Assembly: GCF_030385785.1 (NCBI RefSeq)
Contig: NZ_JAUEDK010000005.1
Span: 62,001 to 126,000, forward strand
Reading direction: 5' to 3'
DNA: 64,000 nucleotides
Origin: Crenobacter oryzisoli
Lineage (GTDB): Bacteria; Pseudomonadota; Gammaproteobacteria; Burkholderiales; Chromobacteriaceae
The translations under genes and the position numbers were made by a program. Positions 1 to 9,551 of this stretch are shown here, piece after piece. How positions within the stretch are numbered: the first letter of the stretch is position 1; every line of letters begins with the position of its first letter. Under the pieces are notes generated by a model, which had not been told where the DNA came from, ran no database searches, and saw only the letters and a list, made by a program, of their open reading frames with translations.

Positions 1-97
1 CCAGGAACTGATGCGCGAGATTCGTCAGGCGATTGAGGATGACCGTTTCGAGGACTACCGCGCCGAGTTTGCGATGAAGCGCGCGCGCGGCGCATAA
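1..97 (+). CDS. tgt: tRNA-guanine transglycosylase, C-terminal end (partial)
   Basis: The window opens inside this gene; only about 31 C-terminal codons (reading frame from base 2) and the TAA stop are present. The peptide runs QELMREIRQAIEDD and ends RARGA, which fits the C-terminal tail of Tgt, the enzyme that exchanges guanine 34 for preQ1 in queuosine tRNAs. The position directly before yajC-secD-secF, a very common order in Gram-negative bacteria, is the stronger argument. The catalytic domain lies outside the window, so identity rests on the tail and context. Confidence 0.8.
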   Translation, partial: QELMREIRQAIEDDRFEDYRAEFAMKRARGA

Positions 98-138
98 GGC
101 ATCCGAACCATCGTCGCCGATCACAGTCTGACAAGGCT

Positions 139-147
139 TTCGGCCAA
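139..147 (-). repeat. TTGGCCGAA repeat copy, tgt-yajC intergenic
   Basis: Perfect copy of the 9-mer TTGGCCGAA, reading on the minus strand, just upstream of the predicted yajC promoter. It is one of seven intergenic copies; see the window-wide repeat entry. Confidence 0.85.
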
Positions 148-159
148 CTTTCAGGCTGG

Positions 160-188
160 TTGGAAAACCCGGGGCCGGTCGCTACAAT
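160..188 (+). promoter_or_regulatory. Sigma70-type promoter for yajC-secDF
   Basis: A -35-like TTGGAA (160-165) and a -10 TACAAT (183-188) are separated by exactly 17 bases. Transcription would begin near 195, about 45 bases before the yajC start. This suggests that yajC-secD-secF can be transcribed independently of tgt. Confidence 0.6.
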
Positions 189-238
189 GCTCGGCTCCGG
201 ATCATCGACAACGACGAATCAATAAGAGAGGGATACAC

Positions 239-556
239 ATGTTTATTACCCCGGCATTCGCCAACACCACCGTGGGTGGCCTCGACCTGATGGGCTTCCT
301 GCCGATGGTCGTGATCTTCGTGCTGTTCTGGTTCCTGCTGGTGCGCCCGCAGCAGAAGCGTGCCAAGGAACATCAGAAGATGCTGTCCGAGTTGCTCAAA
401 GGCGACGAAGTGATCACCCAGGGCGGCGTAGCCGGCCGAGTCACTAAGTCGGGCGAACAGTTCATCACCGTTGAAATCGCCAATGGCGTCGAAATCAACG
501 TACAGCGCGGCGCGATCACCGCCAAGCTGGAAAAAGGCACCCTCAAGTCTCTGTAA
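239..556 (+). CDS. yajC: Preprotein translocase subunit YajC
   Basis: This 105-residue single-span inner-membrane protein is the small accessory subunit that associates with SecDF and SecYEG. The sequence shows a hydrophobic segment at about residues 16-38, the family-typical basic turn LVRPQQKRAKEHQKM, and a cytoplasmic domain containing GDEVITQGGVAGRV, a YajC signature. Length matches the family. The ATG is preceded by a purine-rich AAGAGAGGG ribosome binding site. It is followed after 59 bases by secD and then secF in the standard order, so the three are probably co-transcribed. Confidence 0.96.
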   Translation: MFITPAFANTTVGGLDLMGFLPMVVIFVLFWFLLVRPQQKRAKEHQKMLSELLKGDEVITQGGVAGRVTKSGEQFITVEIANGVEINVQRGAITAKLEKGTLKSL

Positions 557-615
557 CCCGCGCCGGGGTCGCCGACAAGATCGGCGACCCCGTGCCTTAT
601 GGATATCCTTAATCC

Positions 616-2457
616 ATGAACCGCTACCCGCTCTGGAAATACATCGTCATCGTGGTGGCGCTGATCGTTGCGACGATCTACACGCTACCGAACTTCTTTG
701 GCGAAACCCCGGCGGTCCAGATCTCCAGCTCCCGACAGTCGATCCCGGTCGACACCGCGCTGATGGGCCGCATCGAAGACGCACTCAAGGCCAACAAACT
801 GACCCCGGATGGTATGTATCTGGATGGCAGCAGCCTGAAGGTCCGCTTCAAGGACACCGACACCCAGATCAAGGCACGCGATGTGATCCAGCAGACGCTG
901 GGGGACAACTACATCATCGCGCTGAACCTGTTGGCCGCGTCGCCGACCTGGATGTCGCAGATCAAGGCCAACCCGATGTTCCTGGGCCTGGACCTGCGCG
1001 GCGGCGTGCACTTCCTGCTGCAAGTCGACATGAAGGCCGCGCTCGACAAGACGATGGAGCGCTACTCCGGCGACATCCGCCGCGAGCTGAAGAACAAGCA
1101 GGTACGCTATGGCACGATCACCCGCGCCGGCAACACACTGGTGCTGCAGCTGCGTGACAAGGAAACGCTGAACAACGCGGCCGACATCATCGCGCGCCAA
1201 CTGCCGACCCTGACCCAGAACAGCGACGACACCAGCTATAAACTGACGCTGACGCTGAAGCCGGAAGAGATCACCCGCCTGCAAAGCGACGCGGTGAAGC
1301 AGAACATCACCACCCTGCACAACCGGGTGAACGAGCTGGGCGTGGCCGAGCCGATCATCCAGCAGGCTGGCGCCGACCGCATTGTGGTGCAATTGCCGGG
1401 CGTACAGGACACCGCCAAGGCCAAGGACATCCTCGGCCGCACCGCGACGCTGGAAGTGCGCATGGTCGAAGACGACCCGGCCAAGATGGCCGAAGCGATG
1501 GCCGGCAATGTGCCGGTGGGCTACGACCTCTTGGACGAGCTGACCCCGCGCGGCCCGACCAAGATTCTGGTGAAGAAGGACGTCGAGCTGACCGGCGACA
1601 ACATCAACGACGCGCAGCCTGGCTTCGATCAGAACGGCGCGCCGGCGGTGAACATCAACCTCGACTCGGCCGGTGCGTCGATCTTCCGCCAGGTGACTGG
1701 TGAGAACATCGGCAAGCGCATGGCGATGATCCTGGTCGAAAAAGGCAAGAGCGAAGTGGTGACCGCGCCGGTGATCCGCAGTGAAATCGGCGGCGGTCGC
1801 GTGGAAATCTCCGGCAGCATGAACGCCGCCGAAGCCAACGACGTGGCGCTGCTGCTGCGCGCCGGTTCGCTGGCCGCTCCGATGCAGATCATCGAAGAGC
1901 GCACCATCGGCCCGAGCCTCGGCAAGGATAACATCGACAAGGGCTTCCACTCGACGATGTGGGGCTTCGCGGCGATCGCGGTGTTCATGTTCATCTACTA
2001 CCGCGTGTTCGGCGTGATCTCGGCACTGTCGCTGGGCTGCAACCTGCTGTTCCTGGTGGCGATCCTGTCGATGCTGCAGGCGACGCTGACGCTGCCTGGT
2101 ATCGCGGCGATCGCGCTGACGCTGGGTATGGCGATCGACTCGAACGTGCTGATCAACGAGCGGATCCGCGAGGAACTGCGCCATGGCTTCCCGCCGGCAT
2201 CGGCGATCCAGGCCGGCTACCAGCACGCGTGGGCGACCATCATCGACTCGAACGTCACCTCGCTGATCGCGGGTCTGGCACTGTTGATCTTCGGCTCCGG
2301 CCCGGTGCGCGGTTTCGCCGTGGTGCACTGCCTCGGCATTCTGACCTCGATGTTCTCGTCGGTGTTCGTGTCGCGCGGCCTCGTCAACCTGTGGTACGGC
2401 CGCAAGCGCCGACTGGCCTCGATCTCGATCGGCCAGATCTGGAAACCGCAACAGTAA
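616..2457 (+). CDS. secD: Protein translocase subunit SecD
   Basis: SecD (613 aa) pairs with SecF to use the proton gradient to pull exported proteins through SecYEG on the periplasmic side. The first membrane segment lies at about residues 8-28. The conserved LGLDLRGGVHFLL motif at about 122-134 starts the large periplasmic P1 region, and the C-terminal third holds the remaining membrane spans, including LTLGMAIDSNVLINERIREE, the SecD/SecF family signature around span 4. Length is the usual 600-620 for proteobacteria. secF follows after about 50 bases. I see nothing missing. Confidence 0.97.
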   Translation: MNRYPLWKYIVIVVALIVATIYTLPNFFGETPAVQISSSRQSIPVDTALMGRIEDALKANKLTPDGMYLDGSSLKVRFKDTDTQIKARDVIQQTLGDNYIIALNLLAASPTWMSQIKANPMFLGLDLRGGVHFLLQVDMKAALDKTMERYSGDIRRELKNKQVRYGTITRAGNTLVLQLRDKETLNNAADIIARQLPTLTQNSDDTSYKLTLTLKPEEITRLQSDAVKQNITTLHNRVNELGVAEPIIQQAGADRIVVQLPGVQDTAKAKDILGRTATLEVRMVEDDPAKMAEAMAGNVPVGYDLLDELTPRGPTKILVKKDVELTGDNINDAQPGFDQNGAPAVNINLDSAGASIFRQVTGENIGKRMAMILVEKGKSEVVTAPVIRSEIGGGRVEISGSMNAAEANDVALLLRAGSLAAPMQIIEERTIGPSLGKDNIDKGFHSTMWGFAAIAVFMFIYYRVFGVISALSLGCNLLFLVAILSMLQATLTLPGIAAIALTLGMAIDSNVLINERIREELRHGFPPASAIQAGYQHAWATIIDSNVTSLIAGLALLIFGSGPVRGFAVVHCLGILTSMFSSVFVSRGLVNLWYGRKRRLASISIGQIWKPQQ

Positions 2458-2505
2458 GCCAACGGGGCCGGCTCCATGCCGGCCCGATGTAGCGCAGAGG
2501 ACATC

Positions 2506-3441
2506 ATGGAGTTTTTCCGCATCAAACGGGACATCCCGTTCATGAGCTACGGCCGGCTCACCACCACGATCTCGCTGGTGACCTTCGTGCTGGCCGTGGT
2601 CTTCCTGGTCATCCGTGGCCTGAACTTCTCGGTGGAATTCACCGGCGGCACCGTGCTCGAGGTGCAGTATGCGCAGGCCGCCGAGCTAAGCGACGTGCGC
2701 CACCGCCTCGACAAGCTCGGCATGGGCGACGTTGCCGTGCAGAACCTCGGCACCAGCCGTGACGTGATGATCCGCCTGCCGAACAAGGGCAACCGCTCTT
2801 CGGCGCAGCTGTCCGAGCAGGTGATGCAGTACCTGAAAGACGGCAACACCCAGGTCGACCTGCGCAAGGTCGAGTTCATCGGCCCGCAGGTGGGCCAGGA
2901 GCTGGTCACCCACGGTCTGACCGCGGTGATCCTAGTGTGCATAGGCATCATGATCTATCTCGCGGTGCGCTTCGAATGGCGCTTCGCAGTGGCAGCGATC
3001 ATCGCCAACATGCACGACGTGGTGATCATTCTCGGCTGCTTCGCGTTCTTCCAGTGGGAGTTCTCGCTGACCGTGCTGGCCGGTGTGCTGGCGGTACTGG
3101 GCTACTCGGTGAACGAGTCGGTGGTGGTATTCGACCGGATCCGCGAAAACTTCCGCAAGCCGGCAATGCGCGGCAAGACCGTCGCCCAAGTGATCGACAA
3201 CGCGATCACCTCGACGATGAGCCGGACCATCATCACCCACGGCTCGACCGAGGCGATGGTGCTGTCGATGCTGATCTTCGGCGGTGCGGCGCTGCACGGC
3301 TTCGCCACCGCGCTGACCATCGGCATCATCTTCGGCATCTACTCGTCGGTGCTGGTCGCCAGCCCGATCGTGATGTGGCTGGGCCTGTCGCGCGAGAATC
3401 TGATCAAGCCGCCAAAACAAAAACAGGAAGCGGTTGTCTGA
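2506..3441 (+). CDS. secF: Protein translocase subunit SecF
   Basis: SecF (311 aa) completes the SecDF complex. Its N-terminus MEFFRIKRDIPFMSYG, the first membrane segment, and the motif FSVEFTGGTVLEVQ are typical. The C-terminal half carries the spans with GYSVNESVVVFDRIRENFR, equivalent to the SecD motif. I placed the start at the ATG after AGAGGACATC, because the in-frame ATG ten codons upstream has no good ribosome binding site and would add a non-family extension. A strong terminator hairpin follows, closing the yajC-secDF unit. Confidence 0.96.
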   Translation: MEFFRIKRDIPFMSYGRLTTTISLVTFVLAVVFLVIRGLNFSVEFTGGTVLEVQYAQAAELSDVRHRLDKLGMGDVAVQNLGTSRDVMIRLPNKGNRSSAQLSEQVMQYLKDGNTQVDLRKVEFIGPQVGQELVTHGLTAVILVCIGIMIYLAVRFEWRFAVAAIIANMHDVVIILGCFAFFQWEFSLTVLAGVLAVLGYSVNESVVVFDRIRENFRKPAMRGKTVAQVIDNAITSTMSRTIITHGSTEAMVLSMLIFGGAALHGFATALTIGIIFGIYSSVLVASPIVMWLGLSRENLIKPPKQKQEAVV

Positions 3442-3455
3442 GCTTCCAGGGCGTC

Positions 3456-3481
3456 ACTGGCCGGCTTGTCCGGCCAGTTTT
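3456..3481 (+). terminator. Rho-independent terminator after secF
   Basis: A perfect 9-bp stem (ACTGGCCGG at 3456-3464 with CCGGCCAGT at 3470-3478), a 5-base loop and a run of T. It lies 15 bases after the secF stop. Confidence 0.8.
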
Positions 3482-3495
3482 GCATCCGCCGCCCT

Positions 3496-3504
3496 TTCGG
3501 CCAA
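3496..3504 (-). repeat. TTGGCCGAA repeat copy, secF-dedA intergenic
   Basis: Perfect copy of the dispersed 9-mer on the minus strand, 15 bases after the secF terminator and about 34 bases before the dedA start. Confidence 0.85.
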
Positions 3505-3537
3505 CATAACAATCCTCACCGTCATCCACGCGAGCCT

Positions 3538-4188
3538 ATGGACGCCATCACCTTTCTGATCGACTTCATCCTGCATATCGACAAGCACCTAGCCGAGCTG
3601 GTCTCCTCCTTCGGCTCGCTCACCTACGCGATCCTGTTCCTGATACTGTTCTGCGAAACGGGCCTGGTCGTGACGCCATTCCTGCCGGGCGACTCGCTGT
3701 TGTTCGTCGCCGGCACCCTATCGGCCACCGGCGCGCTGGACGTGCACCTGTTGGTCGGCCTGTTGATTGCCGCCGCGATCGTCGGTGATACCGTCAACTA
3801 CACCATCGGCCGCAAGCTCGGGCTGAAGCTGTTCGCCAACCCGAACTCGAAGATCTTCCGTCGCGAATACCTTGACAAGACCCACGCCTTCTACGAGCGC
3901 CACGGCGGCAAGACCATCATCCTCGCCCGCTTCGTGCCCATCGTGCGCACCTTCGCGCCGTTCGTGGCCGGCGCCGGCGAGATGAGCTACGGTCGCTTCC
4001 TGTTCTTCAACGTGATCGGCGCAGTGGCATGGGTTGGCAGCTTCACCTACCTCGGCTTCTTCTTCGGCAACCTGCCGGTGATCAAGTCCAACTTGTCGCT
4101 ATTGATCGTCGGCATCATCTTCGTGTCCATCCTGCCTGGCCTGATCGAGTTCGTCCGCCAGAAGCGCAAGGCACGCGTTGCCGCATGA
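3538..4188 (+). CDS. DedA/VTT-family inner-membrane protein
   Basis: This 216-residue multi-span protein belongs to the DedA (VTT/SNARE-associated) family. Bacterial members act in undecaprenyl-phosphate or phospholipid flipping and in membrane-potential homeostasis. Visible marks are the [17 protein letters not shown] stretch at about residues 41-57 and [18 protein letters not shown] at about 120-137, the conserved Arg-containing re-entrant motifs, followed by C-terminal spans and a basic tail. The chosen ATG matches the family N-terminus; an upstream in-frame ATG would begin inside the secF terminator. The stop overlaps the mutL start (ATGA), suggesting coupled translation with an unrelated repair gene. 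Confidence 0.93.
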   Translation: MDAITFLIDFILHIDKHLAELVSSFGSLTYAILFLILFCETGLVVTPFLPGDSLLFVAGTLSATGALDVHLLVGLLIAAAIVGDTVNYTIGRKLGLKLFANPNSKIFRREYLDKTHAFYERHGGKTIILARFVPIVRTFAPFVAGAGEMSYGRFLFFNVIGAVAWVGSFTYLGFFFGNLPVIKSNLSLLIVGIIFVSILPGLIEFVRQKRKARVAA

Positions 4189-6068
4189 AGCGCATCCAAC
4201 GCCTGCCCGACCACCTGGTCAACCAGATCGCCGCCGGCGAGGTGGTGGAGCGCCCGGCGTCGGCGCTGAAGGAGATGCTGGAAAACAGCCTGGACGCCGG
4301 TGCCGGCAAGATCAGCGTCGACCTGGCGCAGGGCGGCATCAAGCTGATCCGCGTCACCGACAACGGCAGTGGTATCGCGCCGGACGACCTGCCGCTAGCG
4401 CTCGACCGCCACGCCACCAGCAAGATCCACAGCCTGTCCGACCTGGAGTCGGTCGCCACGCTGGGTTTTCGTGGTGAGGGGCTCGCCAGTGTCGCCTCGG
4501 TGTCGCGGTTGACGCTGACTAGTCGCCCACAGGACAGCGCGCACGCGCACCAGATCGTCGCGATCGACGGCACACTGCACCCGGTCGAGCCCGCTGCACA
4601 TCCGGAAGGCACCAGCGTCGAGGTGGTCGACCTGTACTTCAACACCCCGGCGCGGCGCAAGTTTCTGAAGAGCGAGGCGACCGAGTACGCACACTGCTCG
4701 GCCACCTTCGAGCGCATCGCGCTGGCGCACCCGCACGTCGAGTTCCTGCTGCGCCACAATGGCAAGGTGGTGCAGCGGCTGCCGGCGCAAACGTTGGCCG
4801 AACGCATTGGCGCCATCCTCGGCCGCGACTTCGTCGACGCGGCGCTGACCGTGGATGCCGAGGCCGCCGGCTTGACGCTGCGCGGCCTGGTGGCCAGCCC
4901 GACCTATTCCAAGGCCAGCCGCGACGCGCAGTACTTCTACGTGAACGGCCGCTTCGTGCGCGACAAGCTGGCGCAGCACGCGATCCGCCAGGCGTTCCGC
5001 GATGTACTGCACCACGAGCGCCACCCCTGCTACGCGCTGTTCCTAACGCTGCCGCCGGAGGGCGTCGACGTGAACGTGCACCCGACCAAGATCGAGGTGC
5101 GCTTTCGCGAGTCGCAGGCGATCCACCAGTTCGTATTCCACGGCGTCAACAAGGTGCTGGCGAACACCGTGGCCGGCAGCACGCCGCAGCAGGTCGGCTT
5201 CGGCCAGCCTCCGAGCGATGGCGCCGCCCCTGCACCGAGCCTGGCTCCGAGCGCCGCGCCGACGCTGACCGCGCGGCCGATCTACCAGCAGCAGTCGTCG
5301 CTGCCGCTGTCGGTGGCGCGCGAGGCCAGTGCAACCTACGCGACGATGTTCGCAGGGGTGCGCGAGGACGAGCAAAGGTTGGCCAACCGCCCTGCCCTGC
5401 CCGAGGCTTCGGCCAACGTCGGCAGCCTCGCTGCATTCGCACCGGCAACGGCCGCGGCCCTGCCGGCCAGCGACCCGGACGGCCTGCCGCCGCTCGGCTT
5501 CGCGCTGGCGCAGTTGCACGGCGTCTACATCCTGTCGCAGTGTGCCGAGGGGCTGATCCTGGTCGACATGCACGCCGCGCACGAGCGCATCGTCTACGAG
5601 CGACTGAAAACAGCGCTGGAAGCCGACGCGATCCCATCGCAGCCACTGTTGCTGCCGGTGTCGTTCGCCGCCGATAAGCTGGAGGTTGCCACCGTGCACG
5701 ACGAGGCAACCGGCATGCAGCGGCTCGGCCTGGATCTCGCGCCACTCTCCCCCACCCAGATCGCGGTGCGGGCGGTGCCGATCTGGCTGAAGGACGGCGA
5801 CCCGGTGGAGCTGGCGCGCGCGGTGATCAAGGACGTGCGCGAGGCGGGCATGACCCGGGTGCTGACCGAACGACGCAACGAGCTGTTGGCAACGATGGCC
5901 TGTCACGGCGCGGTTCGCGCCAACCGGCAGCTGACCCTGGCCGAGATGAACGCGCTGCTGCGCGACATGGAGGCAACCGAGCGCTCCAACCAGTGCAATC
6001 ACGGCCGCCCGACCTGGGTGCGGCTGAGCATGAAGGAGCTGGACGGGCTGTTCCTTCGCGGGCGCTAA
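4185..6068 (+). CDS. mutL: DNA mismatch repair protein MutL
   Basis: MutL (627 aa) links MutS mismatch recognition to strand removal. The N-terminal GHKL ATPase is complete: [12 protein letters not shown] and ENSLDAGA (motif I), DNGSGI (motif II) and [13 protein letters not shown] (motif III). Motif III has Gly where the family nearly always has Ala (GFRGEAL). The C-terminal domain has [12 protein letters not shown] from D461, matching the DMHA(x)2E(x)4E metal-binding endonuclease motif, so this MutL probably nicks DNA itself as in Neisseria rather than relying on MutH. A Pro/Ala-rich linker separates the domains. It overlaps dedA by four bases and contains two TTGGCCGAA repeats. Confidence 0.97.
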   Translation: MKRIQRLPDHLVNQIAAGEVVERPASALKEMLENSLDAGAGKISVDLAQGGIKLIRVTDNGSGIAPDDLPLALDRHATSKIHSLSDLESVATLGFRGEGLASVASVSRLTLTSRPQDSAHAHQIVAIDGTLHPVEPAAHPEGTSVEVVDLYFNTPARRKFLKSEATEYAHCSATFERIALAHPHVEFLLRHNGKVVQRLPAQTLAERIGAILGRDFVDAALTVDAEAAGLTLRGLVASPTYSKASRDAQYFYVNGRFVRDKLAQHAIRQAFRDVLHHERHPCYALFLTLPPEGVDVNVHPTKIEVRFRESQAIHQFVFHGVNKVLANTVAGSTPQQVGFGQPPSDGAAPAPSLAPSAAPTLTARPIYQQQSSLPLSVAREASATYATMFAGVREDEQRLANRPALPEASANVGSLAAFAPATAAALPASDPDGLPPLGFALAQLHGVYILSQCAEGLILVDMHAAHERIVYERLKTALEADAIPSQPLLLPVSFAADKLEVATVHDEATGMQRLGLDLAPLSPTQIAVRAVPIWLKDGDPVELARAVIKDVREAGMTRVLTERRNELLATMACHGAVRANRQLTLAEMNALLRDMEATERSNQCNHGRPTWVRLSMKELDGLFLRGR

Positions 6069-6100
6069 TACCCCTTATTTGGCCGGTCCCATCGATATAA

Positions 6101-6138
6101 GGCCGTGTTCTCAACTGGGAACACGGCCCTTTGTTTTT
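6101..6138 (+). terminator. Rho-independent terminator after mutL
   Basis: A perfect 10-bp stem (6101-6110 with 6119-6128, GGCCGTGTTC/GAACACGGCC), an 8-base loop and a T-rich tail to 6138. It lies 32 bases after the mutL stop. Confidence 0.85.
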
Positions 6139-6552
6139 CGGTTCTGTCCCCATCAAGTCCAGGACCGAGCACCCGCCTGTATGCACCGTTCCACGTGGGC
6201 CAGGGCACACAGCGCAACGTGAACGTGCCAGCCACCGCCGCCACACCCGCGACGTGGCCTCGCAACGCTGCGCCCACCTCGCCCTATGGCAAGTAAGCTC
6301 TGTTCAAATCGACCCGCGCCAGGACTTCTGCGCAACCGCAGCCATAGTGATCGAGCCGCGCCAAGTCACGTCGGCACAGTTCTCCCATGAGTGCGTCAGG
6401 CCAGGCGAGTTCCAGTAATCAGTCGAGGCGGGACACTATCCGGCACTCCACTGAAGCCCCTATCACAGCGGCCGACAAAGGGCCGTTCATCATGCGATGC
6501 GTCACTTGCTACTCAGAAGAAGCCCCATCACGCGAGGTCCCATCGCAATAAA
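6139..6552. other. Gene-poor stretch after mutL
   Basis: I see no convincing gene in these 414 bases. The open frames are short, lack ribosome binding sites and resemble nothing I recognise. The stretch precedes the MITE-like element and may be decayed sequence. Confidence 0.4.
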
Positions 6553-6665
6553 AGCCGCTAACAAAATTCAGTACAACGTCTGCGACAAGGCGCGCCGACG
6601 CAGGCAGGACAAGTAGTACGGAGCAAGGAGACAGCAACGCTGCAGCAGGATTTTTGTTAGCGGCT
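6553..6665. mobile_element. MITE-like element with 14-bp terminal inverted repeats
   Basis: The 113-bp segment begins with AGCCGCTAACAAAA (6553-6566) and ends with its perfect reverse complement (6652-6665). It contains no reading frame. The interior is GC-rich with small internal symmetry, between AT-rich flanks. Size, perfect termini and lack of coding capacity fit a miniature inverted-repeat element mobilised in trans by a full-length transposase. I see no clear target-site duplication, and no second copy in this window, so mobility is inferred. Confidence 0.5.
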
Positions 6666-7152
6666 CCAAACGCAGATTGCGAGACAAGCCATCAGGCTTC
6701 GACATGATAGACAATCATCAAGTCAGTAGAATTGATAAAAAACAAAATATTGATTTACATACCAAGTTGGTAGAAATTCAGATGGCCTGTCGCACTCAAT
6801 AATATGACTGGCATATTACTAGATAATTTAGCATAAAATCTGCTGATATTTAAAAAATAGCTTATCAAAAGAGTGATGGCTCTACCACTACCCTTCTCAT
6901 TACTAAATGAGCCGTCTCTAGAACCGTGGACATCACTGCTCGCAGCTGATGTCAAAAGGATAGTGCCGCTGCCTCGTCTTCCAAGCAATGCACGGACTTC
7001 AAACAGCCTCTAAAGATCACGGTAGCGCTTTGAAAGCACCGATGAGGGAGACCATGGCCCTATTGCTATCGCGCTGCGTCTAGCCTAAATTTCATTAATT
7101 GAAATGCTCGCGCAACGAATAAAATGCCCGCATTCGTTTGAGGTGAGAAGTG
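6666..7152. other. AT-rich gene-poor stretch before the K+ channel gene
   Basis: No supported gene. Bases about 6700-6900 are much richer in A and T than the surroundings. A 77-codon frame on the minus strand (6755-6988) has no recognisable family or ribosome binding site. A small perfect palindrome (ATTTCA-N5-TGAAAT, 7089-7105) precedes the channel gene and could be an operator. The composition suggests acquired or decaying DNA. Confidence 0.4.
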
Positions 7153-7854
7153 ATGTCATACGCACAGCAAATAGCAGACCGCCTCGCACCGCTACGCAAG
7201 GCCAGCATGGCCGTACTTTTAGTGTTCCTTGTCATCTCTGTGTTCGTCATCCCGTTCTTCACGGTGCGGAGCAGCCTGGTCAGCCGACTTGTGCAGGATC
7301 TGCTTCTCTCGTTGATCCTTCTGGCCGGCATGATAACGGCATCAGAACGACCCAAAGCCTTCCCGCCGATCTCGCTGCTCGCTTTCGTCGCTATTATCGT
7401 ACGCTGGGCCAGTTGGTTGTTTCCTGCCGATCTTACGCAGACAATACGTGAAGAAACCACCCTCGTCGCCGTTGCACTAATTAGCGCGGCCGTTGGGGTT
7501 AATGTGTTCGGCCCTGGCAAAGTAACAGCTGACCGGATTAACGGAGCTGTCGTTCTTTACATATTGATGGGCTTAATCTGGGCAAAGGCTTATCAGCTTC
7601 TCAGCATCTTCGTTCCCAACGCTTTTCATGGCGCCACACTCAGCCAGGATTCAAACAACCCCGCAACTTGGGTCTACTTCAGTTTTGTCACCTTGAGCAC
7701 GGCAGGGTATGGCGATATTTTGCCCCTTGTCCCCCAAGCGAGATCGCTCACAAATCTCGAGGAACTCATTGGCCAACTCTATCCAGCAATCGTACTCGCG
7801 CGGCTCGTGTCATTGCACTTGGCGGGTGGTGACTCCGATACAAACAAATCGTGA
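7153..7854 (+). CDS. Potassium channel family protein
   Basis: This 233-residue membrane protein has about six hydrophobic segments and a pore signature near the C-terminus, TLSTAGYGDI, which matches the K+ selectivity filter TxGYGD. It therefore resembles the two-helix ion-channel domain preceded by extra membrane helices, placing it in the inner membrane as a probable K+ channel or channel-like protein. I chose ATG 7153, with AGGTGAG five bases upstream; a GTG one codon earlier is also possible. No regulatory RCK domain is fused. It stands alone, with composition closer to the flanking gene-poor DNA than to core genes. Confidence 0.8.
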   Translation: MSYAQQIADRLAPLRKASMAVLLVFLVISVFVIPFFTVRSSLVSRLVQDLLLSLILLAGMITASERPKAFPPISLLAFVAIIVRWASWLFPADLTQTIREETTLVAVALISAAVGVNVFGPGKVTADRINGAVVLYILMGLIWAKAYQLLSIFVPNAFHGATLSQDSNNPATWVYFSFVTLSTAGYGDILPLVPQARSLTNLEELIGQLYPAIVLARLVSLHLAGGDSDTNKS

Positions 7855-7986
7855 CCGCATGATCTGCGAGTGAGTCGCTGCGAAACCCCTAGAGGTCATG
7901 TGAGGCTTACCCTAATAAGAAAAGGGAGCGCTCGCCCCCTCTCTGAATACTATCTCGACAGACCTAATTATTGCCTATCAGCAACG

Positions 7987-9189
7987 TCACCAGCTTGTCT
8001 CCCGCTCCGGTGAAGCGGTGATCTTGTGGATGGACAAGTCGGCCCCATTGAACTCCTCCTCCTCGCCCAGTCGCAACCCCACCGCCTTCTTGATCACACC
8101 GTATACGACGTAACCACCGACAAAGGCGATCGCCACCCCTAGCAGGGTACCGATCAACTGCGCGACGAAACTCACTCCGCCCAAACCGCCCAGCCACGAC
8201 TGGCCGAACACCCCAGCAGCAAGACCGCCCCAAACACCACCAACGCCATGCAGTGGCCACACGCCGAGCACGTCATCGATCTTCAGCCGGTTTTGCGTGA
8301 CGGTAAAAAGCCAGACGAACAGCGCACCAGCCACTGCCCCAACCACCAGCGCACCCAATGGATGCATCACATCCGAACCCGCACAGACTGCGACCAGGCC
8401 GGCGAGCGGGCCGTTATGGATAAAGCCCGGATCGTTCTTACCAAGCAGCATGGCGGTGATGGTGCCGCCGACCATCGCCATCAGCGAGTTAATCGCCACC
8501 AGTCCCGAAATGCCACCGATACGCTGCGCACTCATCACGTTGAAGCCGAACCAGCCAACAATCAGTATCCATGCACCTAGTGCCAAGAACGGGATCGACG
8601 AGGGAGGATGCGCTGCGATATGACCGTCACGATGGTAGCGACCGCGCCGGGCACCAAGATGCAGCACGGCGGCCAGACCGATCCACCCCCCCACTGCGTG
8701 CACCACCACCGAACCAGCAAAGTCATGGAACCCTGCCCCAAATGTGCGCACAAGCCAGCCTTGCAAGCCGAAATGACCGTTCCACGCTATCCCCTCGAAA
8801 AAGGGGTAGACCAGGCCGACCAGGAAGAAGGTAGCGGTCGACTGTGGATGGAACTTGGCGCGCTCAGCGATACCACCGGACACAATGGCTGGAATCGCGG
8901 CGGCAAAGGTCAGCAGGAAAAAGAAGCGCACCAATTCATAGCCGTTGTGCGCGGCGAGCGTCTGTGCCCCGCTCCAAAAGTCGACGCCATAGGCAAGCGG
9001 GTAGCCGACGAAGAAGTAGGCCAGACCGGAGACGGCAAAGTCGGTAAGGATTTTTACCAGGGCATTGACTTGGTTCTTCTTGCGCACCGTGCCGAGCTCG
9101 AGAAAGGCAAAGCCGGCATGCATGGCAAGAATCATGATCGCGCCAAGGAGGATAAAGAAGACGTCATTCGAGGTGGGGGTGGGAGTCAT
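7987..9189 (-). CDS. Ammonium transporter (Amt/Mep/Rh family)
   Basis: A 400-residue, eleven-span inner-membrane channel for ammonium uptake. Family marks include DFAGSVVVHAVGGWIGL with the first pore His, GWFGFN, GSDVMHPLGALVVGAVAG, and LHGVGGVWGGL with the second pore His of the twin-His site. A charged C-terminal tail follows the last span, where PII protein would bind. No glnK lies beside it, unlike many amtB loci. The start at 9189 matches the usual N-terminus; an in-frame ATG at 9261 would add an unlikely 24-residue extension. No strong ribosome binding site is visible, so the start is uncertain. Confidence 0.9.
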   Translation of the reverse strand: MTPTPTSNDVFFILLGAIMILAMHAGFAFLELGTVRKKNQVNALVKILTDFAVSGLAYFFVGYPLAYGVDFWSGAQTLAAHNGYELVRFFFLLTFAAAIPAIVSGGIAERAKFHPQSTATFFLVGLVYPFFEGIAWNGHFGLQGWLVRTFGAGFHDFAGSVVVHAVGGWIGLAAVLHLGARRGRYHRDGHIAAHPPSSIPFLALGAWILIVGWFGFNVMSAQRIGGISGLVAINSLMAMVGGTITAMLLGKNDPGFIHNGPLAGLVAVCAGSDVMHPLGALVVGAVAGALFVWLFTVTQNRLKIDDVLGVWPLHGVGGVWGGLAAGVFGQSWLGGLGGVSFVAQLIGTLLGVAIAFVGGYVVYGVIKKAVGLRLGEEEEFNGADLSIHKITASPERETSW

Positions 9190-9551
9190 GCGGGGCGCTT
9201 TCAGTGCAGAAAAAGTATCCTCGCACCATAAGCAAGCATAATGCCAAAGAACATAATGCACTGATTTAATTCAGTTGATTCTGAAAAAGCACAAAAATGG
9301 CGCGCATCAACCTGTCAATGTGTCGCTTTGGCGTCGACAATCCGCGCCACATCAGTGCACGCCCTCAGCCCTCATGTCCCATTCTGGTGCAGCCTCGCTA
9401 TGCCAGCCACCTTCAGGCCAATATCCCCGCCTCTCCTGGCCGCAGGATATCGTGGCCGATCAGAACCCCCTCCGCCCTCCTACTGCAGCGGCCGCACTTC
9501 ACTGCAACCGGCCATGCTTCGGCGGGCTGCAGAAAGCGCGGCGCCCGTCGA
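9190..9551. other. Intergenic region upstream of the ammonium transporter gene
   Basis: 362 bases between two minus-strand genes with no supported coding sequence. It holds the leader of the ammonium transporter gene and the 3' flank of the glutathione transferase gene. I see no clear terminator or sigma54 site. Confidence 0.4.

Noticed and set aside
685-2451. A 588-codon minus-strand frame over secD
   Set aside because: Shadow of secD; His/Arg-rich translation typical of antisense GC-rich frames.
7917-7945. Hairpin GGGAGCGCTCGCCCC after the K+ channel gene
   Set aside because: The symmetry has no loop and one mismatch, so it does not form a credible terminator.
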